A stretch of 64,000 nucleotides of DNA from Coccinella septempunctata. Lineage: Eukaryota > Arthropoda > Insecta > Coleoptera > Coccinellidae. The notes under the pieces are model-generated. The model searched no databases, was not told where the DNA came from, and saw nothing but the letters and a program-made list of their open reading frames with translations. Below are positions 37,187-48,266 of the stretch, piece after piece. Location of the stretch: positions 31,571,521 to 31,635,520 of the forward strand of contig NC_058193.1 in assembly GCF_907165205.1 (NCBI RefSeq), in the 5' to 3' direction. A program made the translations under genes and the position numbers. The stretch's first letter is position 1. Each line of letters starts with the position of its first letter.

Positions 37187-38417
37187 CTTCATTCACTTTC
37201 ATTTTAGCACTCGGTTGGCCATAGAAATTTGACACATTTCACTCTGATGTATAGTACGAAAATGTGGGGTTATGACGCTTGTCAAAACTTTTTTGGGTTT
37301 TAAATCAACGCTATGTTGCCCGTTCTACGTAAAAGTTTTTGTTATTATGTATTTTATCAAAATGTCGAATCTCTTCGGGAAATATGTGACGAACATAATA
37401 GAAGTTTACACAAACTGATTGAAGGCATACCAAATCCAGTTATTTGCATGGAAAATACAAGAGATCAGTACTATATCATAATATGCACAAGCTTGAGGAG
37501 GGTTAATGTTCGTTATCTTCTTTGGCTAAAGTTTGAATACGTTGCATCATTTGTAGATTTCAAAATATTAACTCAAAGATAAAATGCATATGATGCAGTG
37601 GTTGGGAATGGGTATCTCCGAAAAAATTAACAGATAATTACAAGAATGTTAAATTCTTCAACAAAAATCATCTTGCATCAATGTAAGTGAAAAGAATTAA
37701 AGGAAGTTTCAAGTCAAGATGAACTTCACCTTTGAACAAAAATTTCACAGGAATAAACAATCAACAGGACAACTGGCGCGTATTTGTGGCTGTTCATTTA
37801 AATACATTGATATAATAATAATAATAATTAGGTATTTATTGGTACCTTAAGACATTTATAATGTATAGGACAATTCAAATGAAAAATAGCAAAATCAATT
37901 TTCGGGAACTTATTCTACGATGACATTCATCGAAATTCCTGAAGTAAACTTTTCGCATTAATTCACTCAAACATAAAATTCTCAAATGCCACCACCTTTT
38001 TGGGTCTCCCAATAGAAGGAAATTCTTTGTCAACCTCTTCATTCACAATCTTTCTGATTGTGGAAATACAGGAAATATTCAGCTGAAATATAAGTCGTTT
38101 GGATTCAGATGAAACATTATATAAATTCTCTTACATTGAATATGTTCGCTACCCCGTCTGACGTATTGTGGATTTTAGAATATCAGGGTATAACTGTTTG
38201 AATGAGCGGACCTGAATTCTAAATAGCACTTCCTGAAACCCTGTTTCTTTTTTCAATCACTTTCAGCATTTTCGTAATAAAAATTGATCTTAGTTGCGGC
38301 AACGGCGTTATGACATTAACGACATTTCATGAGTGCCAACCTTACTCCGTTCTAGTTACAAAAACTTGAGAAAATTATTTCATGGCCAACCGACTGCTAA
38401 AACAAATGTGAATGGAG
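37187..38417. mobile_element. L-family TA-flanked element, copy 2 (inverted)
   Basis: 1231 bp between TA dinucleotides, in the opposite orientation to copies 1 and 3. The ends are CTTCATTCACTTTCATTTTA and GTGAATGGAG. An 89-codon frame at 37313-37582 is open here but is on the opposite strand to the helix-turn-helix-like stretch. I do not regard it as a gene. Confidence 0.85.
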
Positions 38418-40043
38418 TATACATATGAAATTCTGTTTGTGTTTCAACAGTTTCGAACTGATCATTCAGAACTAGTTACGAACTAGATGTGCGGAATTGC
38501 GAACTGATTCGATTCGGTTGTAAATTAGTACAGGATGATAACTGTGAAGTTAAATAAACCTATCGCAAATTCAATTTTCTGCATCGCCTCGCATGATCTT
38601 GGCGTAAAAATCCATAACCCGAATGGGTATTGAAGCCCACAACACTTCTTAAGCGGCACCTCAAAAACTAATCGCCTCCTAAATAGCCACTTTTCAGAAT
38701 TCCACTCCCAAATACGGCCGAACCATCATCAGCAATAACACTTCTCAGTGCAGGCGCTTCTTTCGCAAATCGGCGAAATTATATAAGCCTGAAAGCGTCC
38801 ACAACTAATAATAATAAGGATACGAACTATAAATCTCTCGAGATCTGAAAATATGTACCCGGCTGTACGGCGACGTTTCGTAATAGCGGTCGAGTGGATG
38901 ATAGCATCATTCGTCGGCAATTATAAAAGCGAGAGGCACCGGGCGGCAGGCTCTGAGAATTTTATAATACTTATAAGGTATCTGGGCTACAGAGCCGAAG
39001 AGATAGGCCTCGGATTATTCAAATGAAAAAGAAGGTGTAAATAGTAATGCGTTTACGTTGTTAGGTGACTCACTGCGTGGTACGCTGAGAAAAGAAACGG
39101 TCAGGACCGAATCAAAGCGTGCATGGATAATTTTAGACGGTTTCTCCTAACGATATTGGATAATTACACCTTAGGAGCGTTAAGTGTTCCATTGAATTGC
39201 TCGCTTCTAATTGATGCGGTGTGTTATTTCTTCTTTTGAAGGATGGGGAAGGACGTACACGAGTCGCTTTTTCCACATGATGGACCGCGACAACGTTGCG
39301 GTAATGCGGTAGCATGTGATTTATAATGGGGATCAGGTGGAGGCATTATTTTTAAAAGCGGCTCGTGTTTTGAGGAAAAGTGTTCGGTTTGTCGCCGATT
39401 AATCACACAGGCCAACTAGCGTTTTGGTTTTTCAACTGTTCCTGGTTAATTTTTGGGAAAGGAATCCGAAAAAGTCTCAGATTTTTTTCGTTTACTCACT
39501 TATTTAACTTATTCTTTAGCCCAATCTTCATAAATTTCGCACTGGGTGGAAATTCATTCATATTTCTAGCACAAAATCAGTTCACTCGAAAATTGGAAAC
39601 GTTAAACAATAGCTGATTCAAAATTCATAGAAACTAAAGAATTTATCAAACGAGGAGCAGAAAACCATTCAGATATAAGAAAGTAAACATTTGATTACTC
39701 AATTTCTCATAAAGGAATATGTGGTGCACAAGATACAACAACTTTTGAAATGGTCAAAAAATTTCTCAACTTTTGTGGAGCAGTATGTTTCACGTTTTTG
39801 CTTCAAATTGCTTGTTGAATCACTTCGTCAACTTCGGCTAGAGGTAACTTGCATACCCTTTATATTATATAAGGCACCAATTCGTTTTTTCATTATTTTA
39901 AGCTGTGATACCTATTATGGTTTCTTCAGAGAACTGTTGAGTAATTAAAGATAGATAAACCTAGAAAACAAAATCAATAAAAAACTGCGAATCATAATTT
40001 TCAAAAATCTTTTCGCTTCTCTATCCCTCTATCGGAGGATATA
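38418..40043. other. Gene-free interval with GC-richer, repeat-free sequence
   Basis: About 38580-39400 lacks any of the repeat families and is less AT-rich. No exon was recognised. It is a candidate conserved non-coding region. Confidence 0.35.
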
Positions 40044-40702
40044 CAGGGTGGGTCTTTGACTCTTACAAATATCTATTTCAACAATAGATTCTTGAGGTTA
40101 AAAGGAACACTTTTTACTTTCACCATTTTGTCCGAATCGACTCGGTTCAAAAGATACAGGCTGTTTGAAAACCATGAAAAAATAATATTTTTAGTTCTAT
40201 CTCACAAAAATTTCGGATGATAGTTTTTCATTCATTTGAGGAATCTTTTCGAACACAAGATATCACCCACTTTTTCAAGTTTTCTCATTATGACCATTAC
40301 GTACCATGAAAATACCAAACATTAAAAGAACCCAACTCTTGAAACTAAGTTGGACGCTATATAATGAATATTTGTTTTGTAAAATAAAAGTATTCTTCAT
40401 ATTTTCTCGTATAATGCACCGTTTTAGAGTAATTTGATGTTCAAAAATTTAAAAGTATCTGTGAAATTTGAAAAATTGGGTACTATGGCTAAATACAACT
40501 CTGTTTGAAAGATCCACAAATGTGTAGTGACACATGTTTAGCTAGTTATTCTGAAGGTAATTTTTTTTTCCAGGAGTGTCACAGCTCATTAAGGAAACTT
40601 AAAATGGCTATATCTTTTTATCAGGGCCGAATTGGAAAAAAATGGCAAAGGAAAAAAGTGTTTCTTTTGATCTCAAGAATGTATTGTCAAAGACTCATCC
40701 TG
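40044..40702. mobile_element. F1 inverted-repeat element, copy h
   Basis: TA-CAGGGTGGGTCTTTGACTCT at the left and GTCAAAGACTCATCCTG-TA at the right, 659 bp. The right arm has lost about 25 bp (ATTTGTACGA block). Confidence 0.85.
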
Positions 40703-41449
40703 TATAAATGGAATCGGAAATGTCTAGTGATATTTCTAGGATTGATAGACTTACGCCTAAAAACGGTTATTGATTTATTGAGGGTTCTACCTACCTTAGG
40801 GCTCCTCAATTTCTATCATAACAAATGAAATAACACTTGGTATTCTTTCACCCCTAAAACTAATTTAAAAGCAGTGGTCCACAATGTTGGTTCACCACCT
40901 TACCTACTGTTGTTATTCTCTGAAAATACCAACAGATCTATCTAGAATTACGAATTACTGGAACAGGCTTGATTTTTAGTTAATATATCGAAATCCCTTT
41001 TCAAGAGAACGAGAAAAAGTTTCAAATAAACGATAACAAAAGACTTATGTATGTTCAGATAAGGGTAACCCACCCATTGTGAACTACAACCTTAGTAGTA
41101 TCGAAAAATTAAAGGGAATCAAGCAAGAACGTGTCTTGTTATCCTCAAATAATACTCAACATTTTAATGATTATGGTAACCATTTCAGAATTTATGAAGT
41201 AAAAACATCGTTAGGACCAAAGTGAGAGCTTTTTGAAACATAAATTCATTACACCAAGACCACATATTTTGCGATATACCTGGCAGTTAATAAGAATGGA
41301 ACAAAAACTCATCGAAATTATTAAAATACACATCAAAACAAACAGCTGAAACGGTCCGTGAAGTTGAAAGTTATGTAATATAATGAGTGAAATTTTTTGT
41401 GCTCAACATATTCAGTTAGAAACTAGATACGTCCACATTTTCGAATTTC
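40703..41449. other. Gene-free AT-rich interval
   Basis: No exon, repeat family or regulatory motif was recognised. Confidence 0.35.
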
Positions 41450-41760
41450 ATCAACCACTTCTCCCGAATTCCCTTCCGAAACTTCCCGAGCCGGCCCTGT
41501 CCGATGTCTGTGTGTTGGTGTGTCGAGGCCGTGAGAACGTGGAACGCGCGCGAGTCTCAGGCGGCGTGCGACATCGCCACCCGCGGCCAGACCGGCCACG
41601 CACGCTTCATCGGTCGCCGCGAGAGGTCGCGAAGGCCAACACACGACGCTGGATAAGACCGGCTCGAGGAGCCCGGCAAGGAGCGGCTGAGTAGCACACG
41701 GAGTTACCGAACCGGGTAACGATCGCGGAGAGCTCCGGGATGAGAGCATGGACCATTTCG
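41450..41760 (+). promoter_or_regulatory. CpG-rich island, possible promoter / first exon
   Basis: A sharp island of GC- and CpG-rich, repeat-free sequence in AT-rich surroundings. A splice-donor-like CCGG/GTAACG lies at about 41718. Open frames exist on both strands but follow from base composition. It could be a non-coding first exon, for example of the receptor gene 16 kb downstream, or of an unseen gene. The sequence alone does not decide. Confidence 0.35.
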
Positions 41761-41895
41761 GGGCAGGGCGGGACTCGGGAAATTTGTACGGCTGCGAGAT
41801 GTTCGGAATTTGTTGTTCTATCGTTGATATTTGGGACTCGGGTGTGTTTTATGCATAAGGGGTCTCTTTGGAACTTGAAATTAGAGGTACCTATA

Positions 41896-43116
41896 CTCCA
41901 TTCGCATTTATTTCAGCAGTCGGTTGGCCATGAAATAATTTTCTCAAGTTTTTGTAACTAGAACGGAGTAAGGTTGGCACTCATGAAATGTCGTTAATGT
42001 CATAACGCCGTTGCCACAACTAAAATCAATTTTTATTACGAAAATGCCGAAAGTGATTGAAAAAAGAGACAGGGTTTCAGGAAGTGCTATTTAGAATTCA
42101 GGTCCGCTCATTCAAATAGTTATACCCTGAAATTCTAAAATCCACAATACGTCAGACGGTAGCGAACATATTCAATGTAAGAGAATTTATATAATGTTTC
42201 ATCTGAATCTAAACGACTTATATTTCAGCTGAATATTTCCACAATCAGAAAGATTGTGAATGAAGAGGATGACAAAGAATTTCCTTCTATTGAGAGACCC
42301 AAAAAAGTGGTGGCATTTGAGAATTTTATGTTTGAGTGAATTAATGCGAAAAGTTTACTACAGGATTTTCGATGAATGTCATCGTAGAATAAGTTCCCGA
42401 AAATTGATTTTTCTATTTTTCATTCGACTGGTCCTATACATTATAAATGTCTCAAGGTACCGATAAATACCTAATTATTATTATTATATCAATGTATTAA
42501 GATGAACAGCCACTAATACGCGCCAGTTGTCCTGTTAATTGTTTATTCATGTGAAATTTTTGTTCAAAGGCGAAGTTCATCTTGACTTGAAACTTCCTTT
42601 AATTCCTCTTACTTACATTGATGCAAGAGGATTTTTGTTGAAGAATTTAACATTCTTGTAATTATCTGTTAATTCCTTCGGGAGTTACCTATTCCCAACC
42701 ACTGCATCGTATGCATTTCATCTTCGGGTTAATATTTTTGAAATCTACAACTGATAAAACGTCTTCAAACTTTATCCAAAGAAGATAACGAACATTAACT
42801 CTCCTCAAGCTAGTGCATATTATGATATTATACTGATCTCTTGTATTTTCCATGCAAAAAACTGGATTTGGTATGCCTTCAATCAGTTTGTATAAACTTC
42901 AATTATGTTCGTCACATATTTTCCGAAGAGATTCGACATTGTGATAAAATACGTAATAACAGACACTTTTACGTAGAACGGGCAACATAACGTTGATTTA
43001 AAACCCAAAAATGTTTTGACAAGCTTCATAACCCCACATTTTCGTACTATACAGAGTGAAATGTGTCAAATTTCCATGGCCAACCGAGTGCTGAAATAAA
43101 ATAAAAGTGAATGGAG
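41896..43116. mobile_element. L-family TA-flanked element, copy 3
   Basis: 1221 bp between TA dinucleotides, same orientation as copy 1 and similar to it nearly throughout. Here the open stretch after TATTTCAG reads LNISTIRKIVNEEDDKEFPS and then diverges (IERPKKVVAFENF). Confidence 0.85.
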
Positions 43117-43796
43117 TATATGTATTGCTATAATTTTACTTCATTCATCAGTGATTACCGAATAAACAACTTGAATTATTGTAATGTAAGTTCATATGAG
43201 GGTGATTTTCCTTTCTGCATATGTTTCTACAAGTAATCTATGCATATCAGCTGCATATTTCTTTAAATTGACAGTGTAATGCCCGTTTTCAAAAACGAGT
43301 CCTAAAATCCAAGGGAAACTATCAATATTTCGAAGAGATCGATCCTAGATCCAGCCCTGCGTTTCGGCTTCCTAATAACTCCGCATTATTTAGGCGGAAA
43401 ATATACATATCCTTCGCCACGATCGACTGTATAAAATTCGTACCCGACCACTAATTATTGCCCGCGCAAAAACAGATATAACTGGCGCCTGTCCAACTCT
43501 GCGAAATCGCAAAAACGAAAATCCTTCGCTCTTCGAATTACACACACAGGAAAAACCTTGGGATGTCCGATCTTTTTTTCCGTTCGAACGCGATGCGCCA
43601 ACGTAGGAGACGCTTGAGGTGTTCTGTGGGAAGATAATCTGGAAATCAAGCGGGTAACTTTCGAATAAAAAAGGATGCGGGGGTGGCGGGTGTCGGAGGA
43701 AGTTTGTTTGCGTGGATAATAACGTCGGAGGATGTGTGGGGAAGATGAGGGCGATTTTGACGGGAAACGATTAGTCGGATGTATCAGAGAAATATA
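43117..43796. other. Gene-free interval, GC-richer in its right half
   Basis: About 43330-43780 is repeat-free and less AT-rich. A 114-codon minus-strand frame (43455-43799) is rich in Ser, Arg and Pro and resembles no family I know. It runs to the Tc1 boundary. Confidence 0.3.
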
Positions 43797-45029
43797 CACT
43801 GCGCAAAAAAATTAACGCACATTATGGAAATAATCTGAAATTTATTCTACAACTGAAGGTGTTCTCAATGATAATTTTTTTTATCAGAATTATGCATACA
43901 TATGTTATCCACTTTCAACGGTTTTCTTCAATACAGATGTTTTTTCCCAGCAGGAATAAAAAAAGATGATATTATCAGATTTTGAATGTATTGGCTCCAT
44001 TCTAAAATCAGTTGTTCTCGATCAATTCTAGTGATCAATAGTTTTTCTTTCGTTTGATTTTCTACACTCGATCGCTATGCAACGCGAAACACGCAATTTG
44101 ACCCAAGATGAATGGGCCCAAGCGGTAGTTTTGCGAGAAGAAGGGTGGACATACGCAAGAATTGCAGAAAGGTTTGGAGTTTCCCATACAAGTGTGTCCA
44201 GAATGTTGCAGCGATTCAGGGAGACAGGTATGAATGTTCGAAGACCAGGACAGGGAAGACCACGGGTAACATCTTCCATTCAAGAACGTTACTTGGGAGT
44301 TTCTTCGTTGAGACAACGGTTTGCAACCGCTCGCCTCCTTCAAATTCAGCTTGGGCAAACTCATGAGGTGCAAATTAGCACTCAGACAATAAGAAATGGC
44401 CTCAGAGAATATGATTTAAGGCCTCGTGTCGCGGCAAGAGGCCCAGCTCTTACCCCAGCCCATCGAAGGGCGCGTTTGGATTTTGCGAGAGAGCATATCC
44501 ATTGGGAAGAGGCCGATTGGGAAAGAGTTCTCTTCACAGATGAGTCTAGATTCTGCCTCTACCATTGTGATCGACGTTCCCTTGTATACAGACGTCCACA
44601 TGGAAGATATGCTCAGTGCAATTTCCTGAATACTACTGGTTTCGGGGGAGGATCGATTATGGTATGGGGTGGAATATCTTTGACTGCTCGCACAGACCTA
44701 GTGGTCGTTGATAATGGAGCTATGAATGCTGATAAGTATATAAGGAACATTCTTGAAGAGCATGTAGTGCCATTTGCCCCATACATTAGTGAAAATTTCA
44801 TTTTTATGGACGATAATGCCAGACCCCATCGTGCGCGCATCGTTCAGAAGTACCTTGAAGAGGTTGAAGTCTCTCGAATGGAATGGCCAGCAAGAAGTCC
44901 AGATCTCAATCCGATTGAGCAGGTTTGGGACAACCTTAATAGAAGGCTGAGAAGTTCAGAAAATCATCCAGCTACTCTTAATGACTCAGGAATCCAACTC
45001 GGAGAAATCTGGGAAGGATTAGATCAGAA
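43797..45029 (+). mobile_element. Tc1-like transposon, copy 2, 3'-truncated
   Basis: Left end TA-CACTGCGCAAAAAAATTAAC is intact. The element is collinear with copy 1 until about 45029 (AGGATTAGATCAGAA). It then switches directly to mariner sequence, so the last 300 bp and the right terminal repeat are missing. Confidence 0.92.
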
Positions 45030-45039
45030 TCAGGGCTAA
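44077..45039 (+). CDS. Tc1-like DD34E transposase, near-complete
   Basis: An uninterrupted 320-residue frame. Residues 1-110 form the bipartite helix-turn-helix DNA-binding region (VSHTSVSRMLQRFRETG, then GRPRV). The catalytic triad is visible: D155 in FTDESRF, D246 in MDDNARPHRA, and E281 in SPDLNPIEQVW, with 34 residues between the last two, as in the DD34E family. The transposase would cut and paste the element at TA sites. The last two residues come from the adjoining mariner fragment, and the normal C-terminal helix after DQN is lost. Without its right terminal repeat the element cannot move itself, but the protein could act on other copies if it is expressed and folds. Confidence 0.9.
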   Translation: MQRETRNLTQDEWAQAVVLREEGWTYARIAERFGVSHTSVSRMLQRFRETGMNVRRPGQGRPRVTSSIQERYLGVSSLRQRFATARLLQIQLGQTHEVQISTQTIRNGLREYDLRPRVAARGPALTPAHRRARLDFAREHIHWEEADWERVLFTDESRFCLYHCDRRSLVYRRPHGRYAQCNFLNTTGFGGGSIMVWGGISLTARTDLVVVDNGAMNADKYIRNILEEHVVPFAPYISENFIFMDDNARPHRARIVQKYLEEVEVSRMEWPARSPDLNPIEQVWDNLNRRLRSSENHPATLNDSGIQLGEIWEGLDQNQG

Positions 45040-45889
45040 AACGAATCTCTGAAGCACTGAATATTTCATACGAATGCGTTTATCATAATAGTTCACGTCA
45101 ATTTGGACATGAGAAAAATTGCTGCAAAATGGATCCCCAAATGTTTGAATGTTGACCAAAAGCGTGCAAGGGTAGAAGCATCGCGTTCGATCTGTGCTCG
45201 ATTTGAAAACGATGTAGACTTCTCAAACCGAATTGTAACTATGGATGAGACTTGGGTACATTTCTACGGTCCAGAAACAAAGCAACAATCGATGGAATGG
45301 GGACACTCTGGTTTTTCAAGACCTAAGAAGTTTCGTGTCCAAAAATCTGCTGGAAAAGTTCTTGCTTCAGTTGTTTGGGATTGCCATGGAGTAATTATGA
45401 TTGATGTTTTGGATAAGGGTAGAACAATAACCGGAGATTACTATTCGACATTACTGACCACTCTACGGGAAAAAATTAAGGAGAAAAGACGCAGAAAGCT
45501 ATCCAAAGGTGTTTTGTTTTTGCAGGACAACGCCCCTGCACACAAATCTCGTGTTGCCATGCAAAAAATTCGTGATTTAGGGTTTGAATTACTAGAACAC
45601 CCCCCTTATTCTCCAGATTTCTCCATCCGACTATTATCTCTTTCCTCAACTGAAAAAAAGTTTAAAAGGTAGTAAATTTTCTTCCAACGAGGAGGTAATA
45701 AAAACTGTGGAGGTCTGGTTTACCGAGCAAAAAGAAACATTTTTTTTGAAAGGTCTAGAGACGTTGCAGGTTCGCTGTAATAAATGTATCCAATTAACAG
45801 GAGAATATGTTGAGTGATAGGTAAATTATTTTGACATTGAAATTTTGTTTGGTTCTATAGTAGGCTAGGACTTCTTCAATATATCCTCG
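45031..45889 (+). mobile_element. mariner-family transposon, copy B, 5'-truncated
   Basis: Begins inside the transposase gene (GGGCTAAAACGAATCTCTGA) fused to Tc1 copy 2. It ends with ATATATCCTCG followed by TA at 45890-45891. The left third of the element is missing. Confidence 0.9.
45103..45680 (+). pseudogene. mariner transposase, C-terminal two thirds (copy B)
   Basis: MDMRKIAAKWIPKCLNVDQK leads into the catalytic domain. TMDETWVHFYGPETKQQ holds the first aspartate, SAGKVLASVVWDCHGVIMID is intact, and LQDNAPAHKS holds the second aspartate. A 2-bp deletion within SPDLAPSDYH (here SPDFSIRLL) shifts the frame and destroys the third aspartate. Best-preserved catalytic core of the four copies. 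Confidence 0.9.
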
Positions 45890-45891
45890 TA

Positions 45892-47199
45892 GTGTTTCAC
45901 TCTCGAGAGGTAGAAATCATTTCATGAAAAATCGATGAGGTTAATTTTTGGTGTTAATTCCAATTGGAGTGGAGTGCTCGGGGTTAGCCAAATAGAGAAT
46001 TCGTGAAACATTGAACCAAATCCAAATCTACTTCTTGCCTAGGGTCAAGAACTGTTTTCACAAATCCAGAATCGGTTGGGAACTAGTCCAACAGTCCGGA
46101 ACCAGTTCGAACTTCGTTGAAACGCAAATTTCGATAGATGCATAGGAACAACCCTCGACATCGAAACTTCTTGGTCAGATCCGTACGGATATGGCCGCGT
46201 TTTCGGACACCGCAATATGCGAAGCCTCGCAACGACACCATAAAGCAACAAAAAAGAAGCAAGAGGCCTCTTCGTAGGGCGGCATTCTTCAGAAGCATCT
46301 CCGGGCGAGTTAATACGCTCGTCCCACACACACAACCGGGAGATGGTACACGTACTTTCAGAGACCATGACTCCGATCATTTTTTTTCGATCGGCCGAGC
46401 GTATACCAGGCCGTTATTTACTGTGATTTGGACGAGGCTCGGAATACGTGGCGGTCGGCTCCCCAAATAAAAAAATCATAATAATAATGAACCCTTTATA
46501 TCGCCGGATATCTCCGAGCGGTAATGAGATACGGAGAGTTTGAGATTGGAGAGGACTAGGAACCGCATTGTTACTCGATTATTGTCGAGGTGATGATGCC
46601 CTTGTGCGAGTCGATGTGAGGAATTTATGTAACGAGAAAAAAAAAGAAGCGACGGATTGGATGAGGTCGTTAGTTTTTTTCACGCCGCTGCAGGATGCTG
46701 CTACTAGTCCGCCGACGGTCCTGAATGAAGGTCTGAGATGGATTCAGTCAGCTGAATTCGAATATTTACTTTTTTGTGGATTTGGAGGTCGATGACTCAT
46801 GTTTTAGGAGTGATTGATGTATTTCAAGTGACATCGAAAACATGCCATTTTTATAGGGTAGTCATTATTTATAAACTATTATATGTATCTGAAATAAAAA
46901 TCACAAATACATTAATTAATGGACCTTCCTTCGTCAATTACCATCCTACAAAAAAGATGATAGACGTTAACACTTAAAAAACATCCAATCAATTCTATAG
47001 TCAATTTGATTAACTCTAAAATACATGAAAAACTTGAAAATTAGAATGAAATTGACTGGACGGAATTTTTTTTAAATATGTGAATTTTTTGCGTTCCTTT
47101 TCGTTCACTCTAGATAATGCCATAATATACTAAAGCACATATAAAAATAACATCGAGTATTAATGAATTTATTAGAGAGAATAGATATATTAGATATAA
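45892..47199. other. Gene-free interval with CpG-richer block
   Basis: About 46050-46500 is GC- and CpG-rich and repeat-free, open on both strands by composition. It is a candidate promoter, exon or enhancer. The remainder is AT-rich with nothing recognised. Confidence 0.35.
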
Positions 47200-47375
47200 A
47201 GGGTGAGTCTTTGACTCGTACAAATATTTTAACAGTAGATTTTTGAGGTCAAAGAAACACTTTTTTCTTTTACCATTTTTTTCGAATAGGCTAGGTTTAA
47301 AAGATACAGGTTTTTGAAAAACCATAAAAAATATTACTTTCTTTTCTATCTCAAAAACGGCTTTAAGGAATGAAT
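47200..47375. mobile_element. F1 fragment, copy i
   Basis: Left end AAGGGTGAGTCTTTGACTCG plus about 170 bp of the family, cut off just before the tandem repeats begin. Confidence 0.75.
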
Positions 47376-47391
47376 TGTATATATCTTTTTC

Positions 47392-48266
47392 AGGATTTTT
47401 CGATAGTTAGCTTTTGAGTAGTTTATCTCTCGATAAACGTAACCGTAGATGAAAATGTGATACATATTCTGAAAGAGCAACTCGTCTAGTAATAAATCTG
47501 AGAATTTCATCCATCTAAGTGCAACTGTTCGGTCTTGACGAATTTTTAACTGAACCCAGCATTTTTAGGATTTTTCTGAGGTCAGCTTTCGAGCCGTTTT
47601 TCTCTTGATAAAAGTAACCGTAGATATAAATGTGACACATATTCTGAAAGAGCAATTCTTCTAGTAATAAATCTGAGAATTTCATCCATGTCGGCGCAAC
47701 CGTTCGGTCTTGACGAATTTTTAACTGAACCCATATTTTCCAGGACTTTTGAAAGGTCAGCTCACGAGTCGTTTATCTCCCAATAAATGTAATCGTTGAT
47801 GGAAAAATGATACATATTCTGAAAGAGCAACTCTTCTAGTAATACATCTGAAATTTTCATCCATCTAAGTGCCACCGTTCGGTCTTGACGAATTTTTAAC
47901 TGAACCCATCTTTTTCAGGATTTTTCGAATGTCAGCTTTCGAGTGGTTTATCTCTCAATAAAAGTAACCGTAGATGAAAATGTGATACATATTCTGAAAG
48001 AGCAACTCTTCTAGTAATAAATCTGAGAATTTCATTAATATAAGTGCAACCGTTCGGTCTTGACGAATTTTTAACTGAACCCTTTTTTTTCAGGATTTTT
48101 CGAAGGTCAGCTTTCGAGTCGTTTATGTCCCAATAACAGTAACCGTAGATGGGAATGTGTTACATATTCTGAAAGAGCAACTCTTCTAGTATTAAATCTG
48201 AGAATTTCATCCATCTCGGCGCAACCGTTCAATCTTGACGAATTTTTAACTGAACCCAGCTTTTTC
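47392..48266. repeat. Satellite-like array, five 175-bp units
   Basis: The word AGGA at the unit start falls at 47392, 47567, 47742, 47917, 48092 and 48267, exactly 175 bp apart each time. Five units therefore have no net indel. Each contains AAGAGCAACTCTTCTAGTA-like, GTAACCGTAGATG and TTGACGAATTTTTAACTGAA blocks. Differences are scattered substitutions. It is non-coding. Confidence 0.92.

Noticed and set aside
37313..37582. 89-codon frame in L copy 2
   Set aside because: Corresponding regions of copies 1 and 3 are not open over the same span on that strand, and no motif is seen.
41383..41749. Overlapping 103- and 108-codon open frames on both strands
   Set aside because: Both lie in the CpG-rich island, where stops are rare by composition. 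The peptides are Arg/Pro-rich with no domain.
46045..46470. Open frames on both strands (about 110 codons each)
   Set aside because: Same composition effect in a GC-richer block; no recognisable motif or splice-consistent conservation signal.
47392..48266. Repeat array considered as CRISPR
   Set aside because: Units are 175 bp and repetitive throughout, with no unique spacers, in eukaryotic DNA.
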